Assembly: GCF_000472865.1 (NCBI RefSeq)
Contig: NZ_AXAP01000074.1
Location: 1-40,863 of the forward strand
Origin: Bradyrhizobium elkanii WSM2783
GTDB lineage: Bacteria > Pseudomonadota > Alphaproteobacteria > Rhizobiales > Xanthobacteraceae
Reading direction: 5' to 3'
DNA: 40,863 nt
In this document: one piece after another, positions 16,842 through 26,112 of the stretch
How positions within the stretch are numbered: the first letter of the stretch is position 1
How the letters are laid out: every line of letters begins with the position of its first letter
Program-made: the position numbers and the translations under genes
The notes under the pieces: model-generated
What the model saw: the letters and a program-made list of their open reading frames with translations, nothing else
The model's database searches: none
What the model was told of the DNA's origin: nothing

Positions 16842-18383
16842 TCAGATCGTCCGGCCCGCGGCATTCCAGTAATGCTCGCGGATATCCTTCTTCAGCACCT
16901 TGCCGACGTTGCTCCGCGGCAGCGACTGCCAGATTGCGACGCTCTTCGGCGTGCGGATGCTGCCAAGCTGATCCTTGCACAGCGCGATGAGCTCGCTCTC
17001 GGCCACGCTTGCGCCGGGCTTCAGCTCGACGACGGCGGTGACCGCTTCACCCCATTTGTCGTCGGGAACGCCAATCACCGCGCAGTCCTGGATCGCGGGA
17101 TGCGTCCACAAGACCTGCTCCACCTCGCCGGGATAGACATTGAAGCCGCCGCTGATGATGATGTCCTTGCTGCGGTCGACGAGATGCACATAACCCTGCT
17201 CGTCCTTGATGCCGATGTCGCCGGTGTGGAACCAGCCCTCGCGGAAAGCCGACGCCGTCGCCTCCGGATTGGCCTCATAGCCGCCGCACAAATTGCTGCC
17301 CCGGCAGACCACCTCGCCCTTCTTTCCTGCCGCAACGAAACGTCCGTCCTTGTCGCGAACATCGATCATGACCAGCGGACTGCCGCGGCCGATGCTGCCG
17401 AAGCGCGGCGACTCGAAGGCCTGGGCGTGCTCGTCAGGCCCCATGATGGATACGGTGCTGGTCGCCTCCATCAGGCCATAGAGCTGCGTCATCACCGGAC
17501 CGAATACCGACCAGGCTTCACGGAGCTTCTCGACCGAGATGGGCGCCGCCCCATACATCAGGTGGCGCAACGATGCGTAGCTGTGCTTGCCCGGGACGTG
17601 TCGGGCCAGCATCATGTAGAGCAGCGTCGGCGGCACGAACAGGCTCGTGATCGAGTGACGCTCGATCGCCTCGAGGATGAGCTCCGGAGACGTCCTTTCC
17701 AGGATGACGTTGACGCCACCCTCCGCAAAGACTGCGTGCGCCACCTCGCCGGCCACGTGAGAGAGCGGCGTCGCCACCAGATTCACCGGTCGTGAGCCGG
17801 CGAAGAGCTTGAGGCGATAATTCACGATGAGCGCCATCCAGTTCGCGCTCACCCGCATCACGCCTTTGGGCCGCCCGGTCGAGCCGCCGGTCGAGATCAG
17901 CGTGACCGTATCGAGAGGTCCGACATCGAGCTCGCACGGCATCGCGGTGGCCTCGCCGCAAAACGACTCGAGCGACGGGACTCCAGCGACCTCGCCATTC
18001 AGGACGACGACTCCCTTGAGGCTCGGTACTTTCGCGCGGAGGAAAGCGATATGTTCGGCGAATTGAACGTCGATAAACAGCCACTCGGCGCCGAACGCCT
18101 CCATGTTCGCCGCGCATTCGGCGGCGATGGCGCGATAATTCAGCGGCATCCAGACGAACGGCGTGCGGTGGACGCCGAGCTGGACTGAAAAGAACGACGG
18201 GTGGTTGTGGATCCAGGTCGCGATCTTGGCGCCGCGAGCCAGGCCGGTCTCCATCATCGCGTTGGCAATCTTGCGGCTCTCCGTCTGGATCTGCCCGTAG
18301 GTGACCACGCTCGAGCCATGAAGCACGGCCGGGGCATCCGGCCGGAGATCGGCTTGCTTGTCAAAGAACTCAAACAGACGCAT
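16842..18383 (-). CDS. acyl-CoA synthetase (AMP-forming, class I adenylating enzyme)
   Basis: The product has 513 residues, the usual length, and activates a carboxylic acid with ATP and CoA. The core motifs are the P-loop-like A3 motif TLISTGGSTGRPKGVM, A5 as YGLMEATSTVS (the Glu is shifted from the common YGxTE), A7 GWFHTGDIG, A8 SKDIIISGGFNVYPGEVE and the C-terminal catalytic Lys in NVGKVLKKDIRE. The ATG at 18383 overlaps the nitroreductase gene by 14 bases, which indicates translational coupling. In this cluster a natural substrate would be the acid released by the nitrilase at 24981, an inference from context; the sequence does not reveal acyl specificity. Confidence 0.88.
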   Translation of the reverse strand: MRLFEFFDKQADLRPDAPAVLHGSSVVTYGQIQTESRKIANAMMETGLARGAKIATWIHNHPSFFSVQLGVHRTPFVWMPLNYRAIAAECAANMEAFGAEWLFIDVQFAEHIAFLRAKVPSLKGVVVLNGEVAGVPSLESFCGEATAMPCELDVGPLDTVTLISTGGSTGRPKGVMRVSANWMALIVNYRLKLFAGSRPVNLVATPLSHVAGEVAHAVFAEGGVNVILERTSPELILEAIERHSITSLFVPPTLLYMMLARHVPGKHSYASLRHLMYGAAPISVEKLREAWSVFGPVMTQLYGLMEATSTVSIMGPDEHAQAFESPRFGSIGRGSPLVMIDVRDKDGRFVAAGKKGEVVCRGSNLCGGYEANPEATASAFREGWFHTGDIGIKDEQGYVHLVDRSKDIIISGGFNVYPGEVEQVLWTHPAIQDCAVIGVPDDKWGEAVTAVVELKPGASVAESELIALCKDQLGSIRTPKSVAIWQSLPRSNVGKVLKKDIREHYWNAAGRTI

Positions 18384-19101
18384 GGCTTTCCTCGGCAGGG
18401 CTCGCGACGCGGTCCACGGCATCAACAAAGGTCGCAAAACTCTCGACCGGCGCGCGCTCGGTGGTGAGCTTGTTCGCCGGCGCATCGTCGTCGGCATAGC
18501 CGAGCGACATGCCGCATACGACGATCTCGTTGTCGGGCAGTTTGCAGATCCGTCGAATGACGTCGTGGTAGTGCCGCCACGCCGCCTGCGCGCAGGTGTC
18601 CAGACCGACGTCGTTTGCGGCGAGCATGACGGACTGGAGAAAGATGCCGTAATCGAGCCAACTGCCTTGTTGCAGCGACTTGTCGATCGTGAAGATCAGG
18701 CCGACCGGAGCGCCGAAGAATTCGAAATTGCGCCCTGCGATGATCCAGCTCGCGGCGCGGTCTCCATGCGCGACGCCCAGGAGCTGGTAGAGCGCGAAGC
18801 CGACGGTGCGCCTGCGGCTCAGATAGGGCTCGAACAGCGGTTCTGGATTGTAGTCGTATTCGCCGAACGGCTTCGGCGGCTTCTCGCGGTGCGGCTCCTG
18901 CTCGCGTCTGGCAAGCGTCTCGCGTACGAGCCGGTCCTTCGCCTCGCCGGTCAGGACGTAGACCCGCCAGGGCTGCATGTTCGTGCCGCTCGGAGAGCGC
19001 GACGCCGCCTCCAGGATCTTCATGATCAGCTCTCTCGGCACCGGCTTCGGCAGGAAGCCGCGCACGGACCGCCGCCGATGAAGGAGTTCTATGACGCTCA
19101 T
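18370..19101 (-). CDS. nitroreductase-family flavoprotein
   Basis: This 243-residue FMN-dependent NAD(P)H oxidoreductase fold starts MSVIELLHRRRSVRGFLPKP, with the RRSVRxF phosphate/FMN-binding motif. ASRSPSGTNMQPWRVYVLTG is the second FMN segment, and the C-terminal block ICKLPDNEIVVCGMSLGYAD is the third. Such enzymes reduce nitro groups, quinones or enoate-type substrates; the substrate here is unknown. I chose the ATG at 19101 because GAGG precedes it at a good distance; a GTG at 19116 overlaps the stop of the ABC ATPase gene and is the alternative. It lies between the transporter genes and the acyl-CoA ligase in one continuous run. Confidence 0.85.
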   Translation of the reverse strand: MSVIELLHRRRSVRGFLPKPVPRELIMKILEAASRSPSGTNMQPWRVYVLTGEAKDRLVRETLARREQEPHREKPPKPFGEYDYNPEPLFEPYLSRRRTVGFALYQLLGVAHGDRAASWIIAGRNFEFFGAPVGLIFTIDKSLQQGSWLDYGIFLQSVMLAANDVGLDTCAQAAWRHYHDVIRRICKLPDNEIVVCGMSLGYADDDAPANKLTTERAPVESFATFVDAVDRVASPAEESHASV

Positions 19102-19115
19102 ATCGACCGACCTCA

Positions 19116-19826
19116 CTACAGTCCCCCGAGAAAGCTGTTGCGCACGGAGGGGTTGGACCGCAGCTCGCTGGACGGTCCCTCAAGGACGATCGATCCCACC
19201 CGCATCACGTAGGCCCGGCTGGTGACCTCGAGGGCCTTGGTCAAGTTCTGCTCGGCGAGAATGACGGCGGTGCCCGCTTTCGCGATGTCCGGTATTCGCC
19301 AGAGAACTTCATCGGTCAGCTTCGGCGACAGGCCGAGCGAGGGCTCGTCGAGAAGAAGCAGCCGCGGCTGGCTCATGAGAGCCCGGCAGACGGCCAGCAT
19401 CTGCTGTTGGCCTCCGGACAGCGTCCACCCCAGGGCCGACTCCTTCTGCGCGAGTGCCGGAAAGAACTCGTACATCCGCGCGATCAGCCGGCGCGTTTCC
19501 GGCGCGCCCGCGAACGAGGCGATCTCGAGATTCTCGCGAACGGAAAGACCGGGGAACACGCGCCGTCCTTCCGGCGAGTAGCCGATGCCGAGCCGTGCGC
19601 GCAAATGAGCGGCGACGGCACGCACGTCCTGGCCGTCGAACAGCAGCTCGCCCTGGCTCAGCCTGAGAAGCCCGATGATGCTCTTGATCAGCGTGGACTT
19701 GCCGGCGCCGTTGGCGCCGACCAGCGCCACGGCTTCGCCCGCCTCCACCCGGATAGTGAGCCCGGTCACGGCGGTGATCTCGCCATACCGCACACCGAGA
19801 TTGCGCGTCTCGAGAATGTACTTCAC
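19116..19826 (-). CDS. Liv-type ABC transporter ATPase, LivF-like (system 1)
   Basis: The protein has 236 residues and the standard LivF layout: Walker A GANGAGKST near residue 38, signature LSGGQQQML, Walker B LLLLDEPSLGLSP and the H-loop-side stretch VILAEQNLTKALEVTSRAYV. It is one of the two ATPases of a branched-chain amino acid/amide-type uptake system with the fused permease-ATPase just upstream. The GTG start overlaps the upstream stop (GTGA), typical of coupled Liv operons. The solute is not readable from this subunit. Confidence 0.9.
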   Translation of the reverse strand: MKYILETRNLGVRYGEITAVTGLTIRVEAGEAVALVGANGAGKSTLIKSIIGLLRLSQGELLFDGQDVRAVAAHLRARLGIGYSPEGRRVFPGLSVRENLEIASFAGAPETRRLIARMYEFFPALAQKESALGWTLSGGQQQMLAVCRALMSQPRLLLLDEPSLGLSPKLTDEVLWRIPDIAKAGTAVILAEQNLTKALEVTSRAYVMRVGSIVLEGPSSELRSNPSVRNSFLGGL

Positions 19827-21616
19827 GCCATGGCCTCCGCGCCGTACCTGCGGCCCACATACGCCTCGATGACGCGCTCATCCTGGTAGATCGCGCTGGG
19901 CCGGCCGGACGCAATCAGCTCGCCATAGTCGAGGCAGACCATGTGGGTGGCCAGGCTCTTCAGGAATTCCATATTGTGCTCGATGATCAGCAGGGTGAGG
20001 CCGCGCGCGGCGAGACCTTCCAGGATCCTGGCGAGATCGGCCTGCTCGGTCTCGTTCAGGCCGGCCGCGGGCTCGTCCAGGAGGAGCACGACCGGATCGA
20101 GACAGATGGCGCGGGCGATCTCCACGAGGCGCTTGGTGCCGTGGGCGAGCGATCCGCAATTCAGATAGGCCGACGTTTCCAGGCCGAGACGCCGCAGCAC
20201 GTGCATCGCGTGGGATCGCGCGCGCTCTAACCGCGCATCGCGGCGCCCGATCAGGAAGGCCTTTCCGAGCGAGGTCTGCTCGGTGCGGAAGCGCGCGACG
20301 GCGACGTTGTCGAGCACGGTCATGTCGTCGACGAGGCGCAGGTTCTGGAACGTCCGGCCGACGCCGCGCGCGGCGATATCCTCCGAATTCATGGCCGAGA
20401 TCTCGTTCCCGCCAAGAACCATCTCGCCGCCATCGGCGCGATAGATGCCGGTGACGCAGTTGACCAGCGTCGTCTTGCCGCTGCCGTTGGGGCCGATCAC
20501 GGCGGTGATCGATCCCCGCATCAGCGAGAACGTGACGTCGTTCAGCGCGTGGACACCGCCAAACGTTTTGGTCAGGCCGCGTATCGCCAGAATGGGCGTC
20601 TCGGACGGCATGAGCACGCCCTCGCCCGCCACTTGGCTCGCCGGCGCGGACGCAGCAGCCGGGATCGCCTCGCGCCCCACTGCAGCGGGCAGCAGGCGGT
20701 CGACGAGGCCGGCCAGCCCTTCCGGCGCCAGAACCAGAATCGCGATCAGGATGCCGCTGGTGACGATGACGTAGCCCTGCTCCAGTCCGCGCAACCACTC
20801 CGGCAGATGCACGACCAGCAGCGCTCCCGCCACGGCACCCCAAATGTGGGTGCGGCCGCCGATGACCGCCATGGTCAGGCAGGAAATCATCACCTTGAAA
20901 TCGAGACCTTCGGGCGACACGATCCGGATCGTATGGGCGTGCAGGGCGCCTGCCACGCCAGCCACGGCCGCGCTCAAGAGGAACATCGCGAACCGGATCC
21001 GGTCCGGGTCGATGGCCAGTGAGCGCGCGGCAATCGCATTCTGCCGCACGACATGGCAGGCCAAGCCGTAGAGCCCGCGCTTGGTCTGATGGGCGACGAG
21101 CGCCGCCAGGAGGACGAAGCTCCACACGAACAGGAGGAGCGGCCAGCCACGCCCGATCTGGAAGCCGAACATCCTGGGAAGCGGAACGCCGGAAAGGCCG
21201 ATGGCGCCGCCGGTGAGGGATTGCCAGTCGATCGCCAGCAGGAGCAGGACCTGCCCAATGCCAAGCGTTGCCAGAGCGAAGTAGTGGGATGCGAGGCGTA
21301 GCACCGGAAGAGAGATCAGCGCCGCGAGCAACACGCTGACCGCAATCGAAGCAGCGAAGGTCGCGGGGAAGTCGAACCCGGCCTTAGCGGCCAGGATCCC
21401 GGTTACGTATGCAGACAGACCGAAGAAGGCACCCTGCGACAGCGACAGCTCCCCGACATAGCCGAAGATGAACTGGTAGCCGATCGCCAGGATCGCGAAG
21501 ATGCCGGCAAGGGTGAATAGCCGCAGGTCGTATGGCGACGACATGACGATCGGCCAGGCGGCCAATGCACAAAGGCCGATGATGCCGAGGGGCCGCCGAA
21601 GCTTTGCTCCGGACAT
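19823..21616 (-). CDS. fused LivM permease and LivG ATPase (system 1)
   Basis: One chain of 597 residues holds two subunits that are often separate. Residues 1 to about 315 are a LivM-type permease with 8-10 hydrophobic helices (GYQFIFGYVGELSLSQGAFF; LFVWSFVLLAALVAH; VIGGRTHIWGAVAGALLVVH). A proline/alanine linker follows. From about 345 a LivG-type ATPase has Walker A GPNGSGKTT, Walker B VVLLLDEPAAGLNE and the LivG C-terminal tail ATHMVCLDYGELIASGRPSA. The signature is degenerate: LAHGTKRLVEIA instead of LSxGxQ. The ATG at 21616 shares a base with the stop of the livH gene. LivM-LivG fusions are known in alphaproteobacteria, so this need not be an artefact. Confidence 0.88.
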   Translation of the reverse strand: MSGAKLRRPLGIIGLCALAAWPIVMSSPYDLRLFTLAGIFAILAIGYQFIFGYVGELSLSQGAFFGLSAYVTGILAAKAGFDFPATFAASIAVSVLLAALISLPVLRLASHYFALATLGIGQVLLLLAIDWQSLTGGAIGLSGVPLPRMFGFQIGRGWPLLLFVWSFVLLAALVAHQTKRGLYGLACHVVRQNAIAARSLAIDPDRIRFAMFLLSAAVAGVAGALHAHTIRIVSPEGLDFKVMISCLTMAVIGGRTHIWGAVAGALLVVHLPEWLRGLEQGYVIVTSGILIAILVLAPEGLAGLVDRLLPAAVGREAIPAAASAPASQVAGEGVLMPSETPILAIRGLTKTFGGVHALNDVTFSLMRGSITAVIGPNGSGKTTLVNCVTGIYRADGGEMVLGGNEISAMNSEDIAARGVGRTFQNLRLVDDMTVLDNVAVARFRTEQTSLGKAFLIGRRDARLERARSHAMHVLRRLGLETSAYLNCGSLAHGTKRLVEIARAICLDPVVLLLDEPAAGLNETEQADLARILEGLAARGLTLLIIEHNMEFLKSLATHMVCLDYGELIASGRPSAIYQDERVIEAYVGRRYGAEAMA

Positions 21617-22533
21617 CAGGCGCGCTGCTGGACGGCTTCGCCGAACAGTCCTTGCGGGCGGAAGAACAGCACCACCAAAAAAGCGAGGTAGAGCCAAATC
21701 GTCGATGCCGTGGGCGAGAATGCGGCCTGGAAGCTTGGAAGCGCATCGACCATGGCGGGCAGCATCAACGGCAGCGAGGGAACCAGCACCTCGAAGGCCG
21801 CGACGAGGAAGGCGCCGGCTATCGCGCCACGAAGACTCCCCCAGCCACCCATGGTGGCCGCAACGTAGGTCTTGATCATATATCCTTCGCCGTCGCCGGG
21901 CGTGATGTAGAACGTGTTGGCGAACATCAGGCCGGCTGCGCCTGCCAAGGCGGCGGCGATCCCGAAGGTGACGAAGATCATCGCGTTGACGTTCATGCCG
22001 AGCGCCCGCGCCATCTCCCTGTCCTCCGCGACGGCGCGAAGACGCTTGCCGAGAACGGTGCGGGACAGCACGAAGTATTGAGCGCCCACGATCGCAATGG
22101 CCAGAACGATCGTGGCCAGCGACTGCACGTTCAGAGTTGCAAGCCCCAGCTCGACCGAACCTGCCGTCAGCACGGGAGGTCCGACGCGCGGCGCCGGTCC
22201 GAATACCAGAAGGGTCGACGTCTCCAGGATCGCGCTCATCGAGATCGTCGAGATGAACACGGATACCGCGGAGCGATTGCGCAGCGGATAATAGGCAATG
22301 AGCGCCAGGGCCCCGCCGACGAGCATCATGCCCGCCAGCACGACGGGCAGGACGACCGCGCCCGGCAGCTTGAGCATCGTTCCGAGGCTCGCGGACAGGA
22401 ATCCACCCACGACCACGAAGCTTCCATGCGCCAGGTTGACGGCACCTGTCGCGTTGAGAACCAGAACGAAGCCGATCGCGAGGAGCGAGTAGGCCGCTCC
22501 AAGCGCGAACGTATTGACGAGGAGTTGCAGCAT
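21616..22533 (-). CDS. Liv-type ABC permease, LivH-like (system 1)
   Basis: This 305-residue inner-membrane permease starts MLQLLVNTFALGAAYSLLAI. The family motif NATGAVNLAHGSFVVVGGFL lies in the first part, and the cytoplasmic coupling region TVLGKRLRAVAEDREMARAL in the second half. GEGYMIKTYVAATMGGWGSL is the conserved loop before the last helices. The ATG at 22533 is the natural start; residues before it in the same frame are not membrane-like. It follows the solute-binding protein gene by about 22 bp and precedes the fused permease-ATPase with a one-base overlap. Confidence 0.9.
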   Translation of the reverse strand: MLQLLVNTFALGAAYSLLAIGFVLVLNATGAVNLAHGSFVVVGGFLSASLGTMLKLPGAVVLPVVLAGMMLVGGALALIAYYPLRNRSAVSVFISTISMSAILETSTLLVFGPAPRVGPPVLTAGSVELGLATLNVQSLATIVLAIAIVGAQYFVLSRTVLGKRLRAVAEDREMARALGMNVNAMIFVTFGIAAALAGAAGLMFANTFYITPGDGEGYMIKTYVAATMGGWGSLRGAIAGAFLVAAFEVLVPSLPLMLPAMVDALPSFQAAFSPTASTIWLYLAFLVVLFFRPQGLFGEAVQQRA

Positions 22534-22555
22534 GGACGGTCTGGTTGATCGAGGA

Positions 22556-23680
22556 TTAGAAGCCGGCGACGTCGTCGTAGCGCTTGACGAGTTTTGGCGT
22601 GAGCGATGCGCCGTCGTAGCAGACGATGACAACGGAGTGCGCCAGGTTGCCCTTGCCGTCGGACTTGTAGGTCATCGCAACACCCCGATACTCGCTCGAC
22701 GACATGTATTTGCGGACGTCTTCGGCTGACTTTGCTCCATTCTTGACGGCGGTCAGCGCCATCATCAGGCCGTCATACTGCTGGATGGCGTAGGCATCGG
22801 GCATTGCGCTAAACTTCGCCGTATAGTCGTCGAGGAAGCGGTCCGTCGCGGAACTAGCGCCCTTCTCCAGCCACGAAGCGCTTTCGGCGCAGACGCCCTT
22901 GAGCTCCGAAGGCTGCAAAAGCGCCGCGGTCGCCGGCATCGCGATGGTCGTGTTCCCGACCACGTGGATCTGGATATTGGCGGCCGCGAGCTGCTTGACC
23001 ACCATCGCGATGGAGGCGCTGTGCATCTGAATGAGGACGACGTCGGGCTTCGCCGCCTTCAGCTTGGCCAGCGTTGCCGAGATCTCCTTCGCGCTGAGAT
23101 CGATTCCCTCGGAGAACACGACCTCTCCGCCAGCCTTGGCCAGGTACTCCGACATGTACTTGAAGCCGCTCTGGCCGTAGCCCGTGGTATTGTAGAGGAT
23201 TGCGGCCTTCTTCAGCTTGAGCTCGTCGACGACGTAGCGGATATGTGCGGCCTTCGAGATCGCGTCATGCGGATACAGGCGGAACATGTAGGGATTGCCC
23301 TGCTCCGTGACGGGGCCGGTTCCGGTGGGCGCCAGGAGCGGCATCTTGTAGTCGAGGGCCCCCGGCAACATCGCGAGCACCTGCGTGCCGAACAGCGGTG
23401 CGACGACGAAATCGACGTTCTTTTCGCCTGCAACGCGCTCCAGCGCATTCGCGCCGCCGTCCGCCGCAGTGCCGGAATCCACCGTCACGCTCTTGATCTT
23501 CAGCCCGGCGGGGGCATGAGCGATGGCGAGGTTGGCGCCGTTGAGCTGCGATGTACCTTCCAGCGCGAGCAGGCCGGTAATCGGCGCGATGATCGGCACG
23601 GTCAGGTTTGTTTCCTGCGCCCTGGCGCCGGACGAAAACAGCACCATGGTCGCAAGCACGATTGCGCCAGTAGATCTCAT
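22556..23680 (-). CDS. periplasmic solute-binding protein of Liv type (system 1)
   Basis: The precursor has 374 residues, with a Sec signal peptide (MRSTGAIVLATMVLFSSGARA, cleavage before QE). The mature part has the Peripla_BP_6 plan: TVPIIAPITGLLALEGTSQL at the first ligand-binding strand, VDFVVAPLFGTQVLAMLPGA, and KAAILYNTTGYGQSGFKY in the second lobe. It is the substrate-recognising component of the transporter encoded by the next three genes. GGAG lies seven bases before the ATG. Ligand is unknown; the genomic setting suggests an aromatic or short-chain acid, amide or nitrile-related compound, which is only an inference. Confidence 0.9.
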   Translation of the reverse strand: MRSTGAIVLATMVLFSSGARAQETNLTVPIIAPITGLLALEGTSQLNGANLAIAHAPAGLKIKSVTVDSGTAADGGANALERVAGEKNVDFVVAPLFGTQVLAMLPGALDYKMPLLAPTGTGPVTEQGNPYMFRLYPHDAISKAAHIRYVVDELKLKKAAILYNTTGYGQSGFKYMSEYLAKAGGEVVFSEGIDLSAKEISATLAKLKAAKPDVVLIQMHSASIAMVVKQLAAANIQIHVVGNTTIAMPATAALLQPSELKGVCAESASWLEKGASSATDRFLDDYTAKFSAMPDAYAIQQYDGLMMALTAVKNGAKSAEDVRKYMSSSEYRGVAMTYKSDGKGNLAHSVVIVCYDGASLTPKLVKRYDDVAGF

Positions 23681-23895
23681 AAACGCGTCTCCAAAGTTGC
23701 CGAGGGCTGACCTTCGTCTTTCCTAGGAGGACGCTCGCACGACTGTTACGAGATGCACCAATACTGATTTCCGACGGGACCCTTCAGCTTTTCCGACGCC
23801 TTGGCATCATGCGCTGCGCGCAGCACCACCGGCCCACTCTCCTCCACGGGCGGCGGGCGCGGCCCTGCGACAAGGACAATAGACCGCCGAGCGCC

Positions 23896-24828
23896 TCAGG
23901 CGCCGACGGAACATTCCTGCCGGGTCACCTTGTGCGGGCTGGTGATTTCTTCTGCCAGCTCCGAGAGGAGCTGGACCACGGCGTTGATCGGCCGGCAGTT
24001 GGGCCGGTTCGTGGCCCGCACGATGTAGCTCTGCAATGCCAGCGCGGGTTCGATGATCGGCCTGTAGTCGACGGCTCGCTGGAACTCGGGGGCCTCCCCG
24101 ATGCAGGGAAACACGCTGTAGGCATTCCGGGCAGCAACGAAATCGTAGAGCAGCGTGATCGAGTCGATTTCGGCGACGATGTTCAGTTCAACGTTCAGCT
24201 TGCTCGCCATGCTGTCCAGCAACAGGCGGCAGGCGTGGATTCGCGATGTATGATGAAGCGGCACCCCGCCGAGATCGGCGAAGCGGACCGGCTCGCCCAG
24301 CTCCCGATCGCGATCAATCGGACCGAGGAGATAGAGCCGCTCATTCAGGAAGGGAGTGGCGCCGACCACTTTGTGGGTGTCGGGGAGGTACAAGATCGAG
24401 AGATCGAACCGGCTTCCGGCGTGCCAGGCGGTGACTTCGCCGCTCAGTGCCTCGAAGATCTTGACCTCGAGCTTCGGGAAGATGAGCTTCGCCCGCTCGA
24501 GCAGCCGAGGCGCCACCACGTTCGCAATCGTCGTGATCATGGCGATGGTCACGCTGCCCGAGACCTCACGATCGAGATCGGCGACCGCGGAACGCGCTTG
24601 CTCTATCTTGGCCAGGATCTCCCGCCCATGCTCGAGAAAAACAACCCCGGCAGGTGTCAGGCGTATACCCCTGGCGTGACGCACCAATAGAGTGGCAGCC
24701 AGCTCGGCTTCCAATTGCCCAATCTGGGCACTGATCGCCGGTTGAGAAATGTGCAATCTCTCAGATGCTTTGGCGAAGCTTCCGCAATCGGCAACAGCCT
24801 GAAAGTATGCGATTTGCTTGATGTCCAT
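23896..24828 (-). CDS. LysR-family transcriptional regulator (LysR-1)
   Basis: The protein has 310 residues. An N-terminal winged HTH (MDIKQIAYFQAVADCGSFAK; RLHISQPAISAQIGQLEAEL) carries the usual recognition helix. A linker helix (FLEHGREILAKIEQARSAVA) and a two-lobed effector domain follow. It lies 215 bp upstream of and codirectional with the solute-binding protein gene of transporter 1, so it may regulate that operon; it is not divergent from a target, which is less common for LysR genes. The 152-bp gap on its 5' side separates it from the nitrilase gene end. The effector is unknown. Confidence 0.88.
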   Translation of the reverse strand: MDIKQIAYFQAVADCGSFAKASERLHISQPAISAQIGQLEAELAATLLVRHARGIRLTPAGVVFLEHGREILAKIEQARSAVADLDREVSGSVTIAMITTIANVVAPRLLERAKLIFPKLEVKIFEALSGEVTAWHAGSRFDLSILYLPDTHKVVGATPFLNERLYLLGPIDRDRELGEPVRFADLGGVPLHHTSRIHACRLLLDSMASKLNVELNIVAEIDSITLLYDFVAARNAYSVFPCIGEAPEFQRAVDYRPIIEPALALQSYIVRATNRPNCRPINAVVQLLSELAEEITSPHKVTRQECSVGA

Positions 24829-24980
24829 GCTAAAGAGAAAGCAATTTGCGTGCCGTTGGCGGCATCCTGGGCAAGTGTGCCGGATCCTGCTTCAGTCCGT
24901 CGCAGGAAAGAACCGGACCAACGGCCGACCGGTGCTTGGAGCCCGGCCACGCGCCGGCCGCTGCCGCGCTCAACCTCGCA

Positions 24981-26012
24981 TCATCGATCAGCGCGCTGCA
25001 CGGTTTCGGGAAGACCAACGATTTCGACCTTCTGCTCGGCAGCATCGTCGAAATGAGCCGGCCGCAGCCGCTCACGCCGTACATGGAAGTCGAAAAGATC
25101 GAAACGATTGTAGCCGGCGGCCACATCATGAAAGCGCTTGGGTTCAACGCAGCGCCGCAAATCGAACTCGGCATAGACAAGGCCCTCTGCCGTCGTCGCC
25201 TCGCCGAAAACCGCGCCGGTGGGATCGACGAAGAAGCTTTCGGCCACGGGCGTTGCTTCCAAGACGCTCGAGGCGGCCTTGTCGCCATCGGTAATCCGGT
25301 CGATGGCGGCCTGGTCGAGGCAACTTCCGACCACCACGACGAAGCACTTGGCCTCGAATGCGTGCGCGGCAGCCCGGATGCGGTTGGCCGATCGGTTGTC
25401 GTAGTTGCCGACCTCTTCCGGTGGCCGGGTGGGCCATACGGGCGGATAGGACGCAACGTGGATCTGCTCGCCCTGCGCGATCAGCGCGAAACGAGCGAGC
25501 GGATTGGTGTTCTCTCCGCAAATCAACGCTCCAATCCGCCCGATCCGCGTCTCGGCCACGCGCAGGCCGAAAGCATCACCCGGATTCCAGGCCAGTTTTT
25601 CGTAGAACGTCGGCACCAGCTTGCGATGGTGCACGAGCACGACGCCGTCATCTCTGATCAGGATATTGCTGTTCCACAATCCACCGACGCTGGCGCGATC
25701 ACGTTCACTGAAGCCGAGAGAGACGAAGATCTTGTGCTTTCGCGCCGCGTGGCGAATCCGCTGAACTTCCGGACCATCGGCATAGATGCTCGCGCCGGCG
25801 AATGCCGCGAAGGCTGCATGCGTACGGATCGGCGCGTGCACCGCCGTCCAGATCGGAAACCCCGGTATAAAGCTCTCGGGAAAGGCAATGAGCGATGCGC
25901 CTTCCCTTGCAGCCTGCGCGATGAGTCCGGCAGCCTTCTCGGCCGTTTGGGTTGCGTCGAGGAAGATGGGCGCCACATGGGCTGCGGCGATCTTGACTTG
26001 TTCAGAACTCAT
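24981..26012 (-). CDS. nitrilase
   Basis: This 343-residue carbon-nitrogen hydrolase of the nitrilase branch turns a nitrile into a carboxylic acid and ammonia without a free amide step. The triad is complete: Glu46 in FPESFIPGFP, Lys131 in HHRKLVPTFYEK and Cys165 in GALICGENTNPLARFAL. The ICGENxNPL form and the length favour true nitrilases over amidases. The ATG at 26012 has a strong AGGAGG before it. The gene is divergent from LysR-2 across about 100 bp that contains palindromes. With the aldoxime dehydratase at 31822 it forms an aldoxime-nitrile-acid route. Substrate class (aryl, arylaceto or aliphatic) cannot be read safely from sequence alone. Confidence 0.92.
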   Translation of the reverse strand: MSSEQVKIAAAHVAPIFLDATQTAEKAAGLIAQAAREGASLIAFPESFIPGFPIWTAVHAPIRTHAAFAAFAGASIYADGPEVQRIRHAARKHKIFVSLGFSERDRASVGGLWNSNILIRDDGVVLVHHRKLVPTFYEKLAWNPGDAFGLRVAETRIGRIGALICGENTNPLARFALIAQGEQIHVASYPPVWPTRPPEEVGNYDNRSANRIRAAAHAFEAKCFVVVVGSCLDQAAIDRITDGDKAASSVLEATPVAESFFVDPTGAVFGEATTAEGLVYAEFDLRRCVEPKRFHDVAAGYNRFDLFDFHVRRERLRPAHFDDAAEQKVEIVGLPETVQRADR

Positions 26013-26036
26013 TCGATCCGTCCTCCTGCATATAAG

Positions 26037-26073
26037 ACACCGTGTAAGCAATTGACTCTTGGGGCATGTATGC
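26037..26073. promoter_or_regulatory. candidate operator region between nitrilase and LysR-2
   Basis: Two short inverted repeats lie here: ACAC-C-GTGT at 26037-26045 and GCAT-GT-ATGC at 26064-26073. The second begins 52 bp before the nitrilase ATG. The same ten bases occur 49 bp before the aldoxime dehydratase start. LysR regulators usually bind such dyads in the shared promoter of a divergent target. Function is inferred. Confidence 0.5.
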
Positions 26074-26112
26074 GATGAAATTCTCGCAAGAGAGACTGAT
26101 TGGAGCCATCCT

